DNA from: Prorocentrum cordatum
Lineage: Eukaryota > Sar > Dinophyceae > Prorocentrales > Prorocentraceae
Assembly: GCA_963575745.1 (NCBI GenBank)
Contig: CAUYUJ010018305.1
Coordinates: 790,657 to 813,156, forward strand
DNA length: 22,500 nt
Reading direction: 5' to 3'
In this document: one piece after another, positions 16,536-22,500 of the stretch
How the letters are laid out: each line of letters starts with the position of its first letter
Position numbering within the stretch: position 1 is the first letter of the stretch
Notes under the pieces: model-generated
Told to the model about the DNA's origin: nothing
The model's database searches: none
Seen by the model: only the letters and a program-made list of their open reading frames with translations
Translations under genes and position numbers: made by a program

Positions 16536-17501
16536 ATGGGTACTCGTGCGAAGCGTGCGAAGCAATCTGACGATCCCATGGATGAGAATAACTCGTTCAA
16601 AGAACTGAGTGAATCCCTGAGGAGGCAGCTCGCCGAGAACCAGAAAGCTATCCTGATGCAGATCAAGGAGAACCATGGAAATGTCACCCGCCATATTATG
16701 GAAGTTCAGAACCAGGTTGATGAGGTGAAGACCGTTAATGAACGGAATGCTCGAGGACTTGACGAATTACGCACTGAGGTTCGCACTGAGCGTGATGTGC
16801 AGAAGCGTGAGTTCCAGGAGCTGAAAAACAAGTTCGAGTCCATGAGTGTTGCCCCCTCGGAGGGCTTCTCGTCTGGTGGTGGGGGCACTGGCTGCCCTCG
16901 TGCCCCTCGGTATCAGCAGCAAGCTCAACAAGATCGTGCGGGCCCACCTGAAGACCCGTGTATGCGGTGGATTGGCTCATGGCCTAGGGCGGTCCTGGAG
17001 TCGACACGCACTGCATTTCATGATTCGGTGAAAGACAAGTACCCTGTCCTGCTGAAGGACACACAGATGTCGATGAACAAGATTTGCAAATCATGCAAGT
17101 TGCAGTTTCCGAATATGGCCCAATCGTCACAGTTCCAGGCAGCGTTCAACAATGATGGGCACAAGTGGCTCGATCGACGTCACAATACCGCGTCCAACAT
17201 ATGGTGCCGCGGAGATCGCCCTCTACCTGTTCGTCTGCGTGCCAAGTCCTTTGCGAAGATCTACCCGGCTGTGAAGGCGGAGCTTCAGACATCCGCCATG
17301 TGGACGGAGAAGCACCGTCTTGGAGTGAATGGCCAGCGTGGTGTGATGTATGTGTTCGATGTCAATGACATTGACGAGCTCGTCCCGTGCGAGCACAGCT
17401 GAGCCGACGTCGAGAGGTTCCTCCCCAACTCGAAGACGCTCGAGGTGTGGGGCATCAGCGAGGCCAAGATCCGCGAGACCATCGAGAGTGCCGAGCTGTG
17501 A
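16536..17501 (+). pseudogene. LINE-B ORF1 protein, premature stop
   Basis: The ATG at 16536 starts MGTRAKRAKQ, a basic N-terminus. Residues of about 20-100 are rich in Glu, Gln, Lys and Arg with heptad spacing (coiled coil), then comes a Gly-rich hinge (SSGGGGTG). The C-terminal half starts RWIGSWPRAVLESTRTAFHD and continues with KICKSCKLQFPN and IYPAVKAELQTS. This coiled coil, hinge and globular domain layout is that of LINE ORF1 proteins, which bind element RNA and act as chaperones. The globular part is not a clear RRM by eye. TGA at 17400 cuts the last 33 codons; the same frame stays open to TGA at 17499 with sensible sequence (KTLEVWGISEAKIRETIESA). This is the least damaged gene in LINE-B: one frame, one premature stop. 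Confidence 0.72.
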
Positions 17502-17580
17502 CTAGCTTCGGCATCATAATCAAGCTGTGAGATATTGCAAGATTTCTTGGTGACACCGTCTTCCACGGCTGCTGTTCGAG

Positions 17581-18608
17581 TTGGGGTCCAGCAGCTTCTG
17601 GAAGGCACCTGTTCTTCCAGTTCCGCGTGCACTTCTTCCGGCCTCCTCGTCTTGTTCGGGGTCCTCGTCTGGGTCGACTGATAGGCGCCCTGTCTCTGTG
17701 CAGCCGTCGCTTTTGCTGCCTCTTGCCCCTCCCCCACCTCCTCCGCCAGGCCAGGATCTGTATAGCTCCCTTTTGTTTCCTCCTATGGGTATCTCAATGG
17801 TTACCTGGAATGTTCACACATTATTCGGTAGCGTTTGGGCTAACCACACTCTGTCTCAGCAGAAATGGGGGAAGCTTAGATACCTTGGGGAAAATGCGAC
17901 ATCGTTGCTCTTGAGGAGACCCACGGGTGCCCCGAGGACCTTCTGGAACTTGCTCGAGTATTTCCTGTGCGCCAGTGCTTCGGGACCTTTACTTCAGAAG
18001 GGATCTCTGGAGGCGTGGTACGGCACGACTTTTTCATCGCATTTTGCCGCATGAGATAATTGAAGGGGTATATTTGTCGGTAGACTTTCGTGGGAAGTAC
18101 GGCCGACTGTACATCGCGAGTGTGCACCTTGACCCCTGCTTGCGCCTGTCTGTTCGGCGTCAGTTGCTGCTGTGCATCCTGGACTCTCTCTCCCCTCGCA
18201 GTCTCTCTCCACAGGTATACTGGGCGGTGATTGGAATTTCTGTGAAGATGGGGAGTATCGCTTACGGCTTGGTTCCTACTGCTCCTCTTCCTCGTCCTCG
18301 GCCTCCCTTAGCAAGCTTTCCACTGAGAAGTTCGGTCGGTTTTGCGAGATTGACCAGCCCGATTATACCCATAAGGTAGTACAACATTCTACTCTGCAAT
18401 CTCTTGCTCGTCTTGATCGTATTTATCTAGATATGCAGTCTCATGATCTATTGGACCTTGGCCCTATGTCGGGGGTGTGCTGGCCAGTAACAGATCCGAA
18501 GTTGCCGTCCGACCATTGCCCTGTTTTCGTCTCGCTTGACTCTCGGCGTGAGCAGAGGAGCTCTATTCCACGGCGGGTATCGCGCTCGCCGCTGTTCACG
18601 AGATTTTT
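17581..18608 (+). pseudogene. LINE-B APE-like endonuclease (EEP fold), frameshifted
   Basis: Target-nicking domain at the N-terminus of LINE-B ORF2. A Ser/Pro-rich stretch leads to an ATG at 17785 (MGISMVTWNVHTLFGS, first EEP motif with its Asn). The next motif, CDIVALEETHG with the metal-binding Glu, lies in another frame after a shift near 17890. A third frame from about 18030 has GRLYIASVHLDP. A shift near 18218 gives ILGGDWNF (GDxN), ARLDRIYLD and SDHCPVFVSL (final His). All expected motifs are present in order, spread over three frames, so the domain was once complete and is now broken. The upstream start is uncertain because no ATG precedes 17785 in that frame nearby. Confidence 0.85.
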
Positions 18609-21294
18609 TAACTGGAACTGCTGGAAGAGATTGATCTATCCTCTGATCCTCTTCAGCGCGCACAGGAGATTAAGGTCTTGATGCATGAAGCAAGCTCTCG
18701 TGTGAAGAGAAAGCGTGAAATCCTCGGGCCTGGAACGGTGGCCGAAAAACTCGCGTGGTCTGGTCACTTCAGGACAGTATCGAGGGCTTGCCGTGCCTTT
18801 GCTGAGCTTACTGGTTAGTATGATGCTTCGAACATGGTTTGGCTTGCTTTTCCTGGATTTACGGGTGCTCCTATGGGATGCAAGAGGAGGTTTTTTTGAG
18901 GAGGCGACCGCTGAGGTTTCTCGGGGCCAGGACCTACACCACCAGGTGAAGGAACATAAACTTAATCCTCTTGCTGAACTCTCACGTGCCTGGGCTCCTG
19001 CGCATCGGAAGCTTGAGCTTCGCAGTATTGTGGACTCCGAGGGTGCTGTCTCTCGGGGCCCTGAGGCGCGCGCTGCAGCCCTCGCCAAGTACTGGGGTGA
19101 CGTGGCCAAGCTTTTTAAGTTTCAGGAGGACGCTGACCCTGCCGCGCTTCCTGAACCGTTTGCCTCGCTCTTGGCTGGCCTGGGCTCTCATATTCAAGCT
19201 GTGCCGACTGGAGTGCAGTGGCGTCTATCCCGCATGGAGTTCCGCCAGCTGATTCTGAAACGGAGAGATTCTGCGCCTGGGGTCGATGGTATTCCGCACA
19301 GTGCGTAGATTTGTTGAGGGGAACAATGTTGGGATGCACAATATGATTAATATGATTATGTTTGCCCTGGTGGAACTCTTACTGCCGAAGTTAACGAGTC
19401 GCTGGGTGCGTTCTTACCCAAAGGTGAACCTGACCCCAGCACCTTCCTCCAGCAGCGTAGCGTTGACAAAGTTCGGCTTCTTTCATTGTCCAACACCGAC
19501 AACAAAATCATCGCGGCGGCCCTTGCGAGGCCTCTGGGGGGCTAGTGGCCAGAGTTCCATTCATCTCGCCCAGAATGGTTTTGTACCCGGCCGTGATCTT
19601 ACCGAAAATGTGGTATCGTTAGATTCTACTCTTATGATGTGGCCAGAAGCTGCTGGCTATAGGAATGCTGGAGGCACGCTGTTTGATATTCGCGCTGCGT
19701 TTCCGTCTGTGGCTCACGGGTGGATGTGGCGCGTCTTGTCCAAGATGGGCCTGCCTGTCTGGTTCCTCACGGCTCTGCGCTCCATGTACACAGAAGTGGA
19801 GGTGGTCGCGTCGTTCCGCGGCAATCAGGAGCACATTTTTCCCCTGGGGCGCGGGGTAAAAACAGGGGCGCCCCCTGAGTGGCATTCTGTTTGTTCTGGT
19901 TTTCGATCCGCTTATTCGGTTTGTTCAAGGGCTTCTTCCTGGATGCGACAACGTGCTCTCTGCTTGCGCGGATGATTTAGCGCTGGCGTCGAAAGATATT
20001 TATCGGCATCTCCCCACATTTGTCCGACACCTTCTTCTGGCAGAAGCAATTGCAGGCCTGCTTCTCCACCCAGATATGACGGTGATTATCATGCCGCGAG
20101 ATTTTGAACTCTCGGATGTTCGTGCAGAGTTTAAGGAGTTTGGGCTCAGTATTCGCCGTTTCCAGGTTGCCTCCCCTGGGAAACATATGGGAATTATTGT
20201 TGGGGTACTAGGTGAAGAGAGGTCGTGGGGTGGTCCTGGGAGTACTTTGGTTGCCAGGACTCGGAGGATCCGTGGGCTTGGGCGCCCCCTGGGGCAAAAC
20301 ACCGTGGCCTGCAACACGTTTGGTTTCCCTGTGCTTGGTTATGTGGCCCAGTTTCGGAGGCCGTCCAGGAAAATGTTGAAGTTGGAAAGTGAGTGCGTCC
20401 AGTTGCTGAGTGCAGGGCCCAGGAATGCAATCAACTCGGCCATGCTTTTTCATCTGTCTGAGTTTGGGCATGGAGTATCGGTGCGCTCTCTGGCCCACTA
20501 CGCCTTTGCCGCTGCCTATCGTCTTGCTTCGAGGCCTGGTGCATTTTATGATGCACGCTGTCTCCTGGAGGACTTAGATGCAGATGCTGAACTATGTCTT
20601 TCCTGGAAGTACGGCACCTACTATCGCACAATTCCAGAGTAAATGTTTGAAGGCCTATGTACTGGCCGTGGATTCCTTCTTCTGCATGAATATGTTCATG
20701 AAAAAGTTGATGAAGTGGGGCCCGCTCTCTGCTAGGGATTGTCATCTCACGCTCCACCGATTTCGGAATGCTGCTCGTGAACTTCCTGAGTCCTGCTCTA
20801 CTGCTTATGTCAAAACCCTGTGTAACGCTTGGAATACGTCTGCCAGATATCGGTCTGGAACTAATGACTGTCGTGTCTGTGGGCTAGCATATGGAGATAA
20901 TGTGAAACACTACCTCTCTTGTCATATTGTTCATCAAATTGTGAGCCAAGCCCTTCCCCGTCGTCCCGATCCTGGCCTGGTTTATCTGTCCGGAGTCCCC
21001 TCCTCCCCCTTGCTTGTTCTTTCCCGTCTTCCTCGGCCGTCTCTCGCCTCGCTCTGCTCGTGTCTCATTGCCCTTGATCTCACACCCTCTAGCTACAATT
21101 CGCTTCGTGTCCAGGATTTGTACTCGGCTCGGTCCTTTTCTGCCCTCGTGAACGCGAGGGCCAGGGCAGCCGCAGGCAGGTCCCGTATAATGCGGCTCCT
21201 TCTCCAAGGGGCCGAGCCGTCTGTTGGATGGGATACGGCCGTCCCTGCAGGCGTGCCCCCGCCGCTTGCTGCTGCTGCTGCCGCTGTGGGATGA
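18609..21294 (+). pseudogene. LINE-B reverse transcriptase with CCHC-type zinc knuckle
   Basis: Polymerase part of ORF2. From 18615 a frame reads ELLEEIDLSSDPLQRAQEIK and runs to a TAG near 18813. A shift at a seven-T run (18891-18897) leads to KYWGDVAK and APGVDGIPHSA. Then come SNTDNKIIAAAL (about 19486), NGFVPGRDLTENVV and motif A, LFDIRAAFPSV (catalytic Asp codon 19685). A shift at an A run (19857-19863) gives motif B, QGRPLSGILF, and the catalytic box SACADDLALA (Asp pair codons 19971-19976), with Cys where Tyr or Phe is usual. TAA 20640 is bypassed in another frame, which holds the knuckle CRVCGLAYGDNVKHYLSC (C-x2-C-x9-H-x3-C) and ends at TGA 21292. Every catalytic motif is recognisable; the gene is broken at several points. 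Confidence 0.88.
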
Positions 21295-21312
21295 ACTCAG
21301 GTGGGAGTGTGG

Positions 21313-21395
21313 CTCCTCCTCCTCCTCCTCCTCCTCCTCCTCCTCCTCCTCCTCCTCCTCCTCCTCCCTCTCCTCCTCCCTCTCCTCCTCCTCCA
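21313..21395. repeat. (TCC)n microsatellite at the 3' edge of LINE-B
   Basis: About 80 bp of CTC/TCC repeats, pure in the left part and with CTCTCC variants in the right part. It has the same polarity as the tract at 16251-16410 on the other side of LINE-B. Confidence 0.96.
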
Positions 21396-21568
21396 TCCTC
21401 GATTTCCGGCGGGAGGTGGTGGCCCTACCCTTAGGGTGGGTGGACAAAGTCCTGCACCGCCCGCGCGATCGGCGTGCCAGCGCGAACATCATCGGCCCCC
21501 CCCCTTGCCCTCGATTCGACGTCGGTTGGCATCGCCAGCGGGGCGCAGATCTCGGCCAGTCGACGAAC

Positions 21569-21771
21569 CTCGAAGAAGAAAACGCCATAAACATAAACTT
21601 TTGGCGCTTCGCGCAAATTTCTTGGATCCGCGCTGGGCCCCCCTGGCGGCGCCTTCGGCGTCGCCCCTGCCGCGCTCCGCGCGCCAGGGAGGGGGGCCCA
21701 GCGCAAACCCAAGAAATCCGCGCGGAGCGCCACAAGTTGATGTTTACGCCGTTTGACCGCCGACATTCAAG
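21569..21771. repeat. Inverted-repeat element, GGCGCTCCGCGCGGAT family, copy F
   Basis: Its ends pair: CTCGAAGAAG then AAAACGCCATAAACAT on the left, and TGATGTTTACGCCGTTT then TTCAAG on the right. The arms repeat the GGCGCTCCGCGCGGATTTCT sequence of the copy at 15839-16043 with a few changes (left arm GGCGCTTCGCGCAAATTTCT). The cores GCGCCTTCGGCG and GCGCTCCGCGCGCCAGGGAG are shared with that copy. No ORF. Confidence 0.8.
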
Positions 21772-22162
21772 CTGGGGGCGCGGGGGGTGTTCGCAAACAG
21801 CAGCACGGGGTGCCAGGTTTTGTCCACCAGCTGCACTGCTGGCCCCCCTCGGCGCTGCCCGAGGCACGCCGGCCCTTGCAGAGACGCCACATGGCCTCGG
21901 ACGCCCGGCGTGGGCGCGACGCCGGTCGCCCGGCGCAGTGCCCGCCGCAGTGGCCCCCTGCGCCGAGCCTGGGGCTCCTCCCTGCTCGCGAGCCGCGAGC
22001 ATGCGCATCCGTGTCCGCGTCCTCGCGGTCTGGGCTTCCGGTGCTCGGCGGCGAGCCCAGGGGGGGGTTGCAGAGGGGCGGGCCTCCTACCAGGAGGCTC
22101 GGAGGGCCTCGGGCCCTCTGAGGAGCTGTCGGAGCCGTCTCCGAAGACGGAGCCTGCTCCAC
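21772..22162. other. GC-rich spacer, no gene recognised
   Basis: GC-rich, with open frames on both strands caused by composition. No domain, RNA gene or internal repeat was recognised. Confidence 0.5.
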
Positions 22163-22393
22163 GAGGCCTCCCAGATGGGTCCGAGTAGATGGGGTCGGAG
22201 GATCGCGCTGCATCGCCGATGCATCGGCGATGCGGCTCGATGTGCAGCCCGCTTTTCTCCGCGCGTGCGTCGCCGACGCACCGCCGACTTCGCCCGTGCA
22301 TGGCTGGTGCGTCGCTGATGCATCGCTGATGCATCGGCGACGCGGCGCGATCCTCCAACCCCATCTATACTTGAACCCCATGTGGGAGGCCTC
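22163..22393. repeat. Palindromic foldback repeat, CATCGGCGATG family, copy D
   Basis: The longest and best-preserved copy. Arms of about 50 bp (22163-22211 and 22342-22393) run from GAGGCCTCCCA to GGAGGATCGCGC and pair with few mismatches. The core has GATGCATCGGCGATGCGGCT and CAGCCCGCTTTTCTCC, as in copy C, then several GATGCATCG-type subrepeats (CGTCGCTGATGCATCGCTGA). Its position just inside the window end leaves only a GC-rich 107-bp remainder to the right. Confidence 0.88.
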
Positions 22394-22500
22394 TAGGTCC
22401 GAGGTCTTCTAAGAGAAGCGCCGCCGACTTCTGAGGAGGCCTTCGCCCCCGTGGAGCGCGCCGCCGAGGGGCGCGATCGCGCGGATGCACGGTCACACGG

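Larger units (their letters stand above)
16409..21312 (+). mobile_element. LINE-B: decayed non-LTR retrotransposon with spliced leader
   Basis: About 4.9 kb on the + strand: spliced-leader relic, a leader of about 105 bp, ORF1 (16536-17501), a Ser/Pro-rich junction, APE-like endonuclease, reverse transcriptase and a C-terminal zinc knuckle. The last stop (21292-21294) is followed by only 18 bases before a (TCC)n tract. Matching (TCC)n lies directly before the spliced leader, so both element ends meet the same microsatellite in the same orientation. No RNase H, poly(A) tail or terminal repeat was seen. About eight frameshifts and several stops show decay. Its sense strand is rich in C and T, unlike A-rich LINE-A, so the two belong to different families. 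Confidence 0.88.

Overview
The window is nuclear DNA of a dinoflagellate. The best single clue is at 16409-16430, which matches the 22-nt dinoflagellate spliced leader at all but one base. GC-rich spacer DNA, very long (GGA)n/(TCC)n microsatellites and decayed non-LTR retroelements fit this. Genus cannot be told from the window. I see no intact host gene, no rRNA or tRNA gene, no CRISPR array and no bacterial-style operon.

Layout. 1-1915: (TCC)n tract, GC-rich spacer, a tandem pair of hairpins (497-666), an AT-rich inverted-repeat element (806-965), a palindromic foldback (982-1142) and a 330-bp homopurine (GGA)n tract (1251-1579). 1916-10337: LINE-A, a broken non-LTR retrotransposon on the + strand. 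It has an ORF1-like acidic/coiled-coil region, then RNase H, an APE-like endonuclease, reverse transcriptase with zinc fingers, and a methyltransferase-like module, ending near a perfect 11-bp stem-loop. 10339-16250: accessory DNA with microsatellites, tandem repeats, a 76-bp A-rich block between 19-bp direct repeats, and further copies of three inverted-repeat families. 16251-21395: (TCC)n, then LINE-B (spliced-leader relic, short 5' leader, ORF1, endonuclease, reverse transcriptase, zinc knuckle), then (TCC)n again in the same orientation. 21396-22500: GC-rich spacer with two more foldback copies.

Both LINEs are + strand and broken by frameshifts and in-frame stops, so neither is likely to be mobile as it stands. 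In a working element the endonuclease nicks the target, the reverse transcriptase copies the RNA from the nick, and ORF1 binds the RNA. Three points deserve most attention: the spliced-leader relic at the exact 5' junction of LINE-B inside a microsatellite; the LINE-A domain order, with RNase H before the endonuclease and a methyltransferase-like module after the reverse transcriptase; and a three-copy family of about 150-bp AT-rich elements with shared terminal inverted repeats (MITE-like or introner-like).

All homology calls come from motifs read by eye. No database or alignment tool was used.
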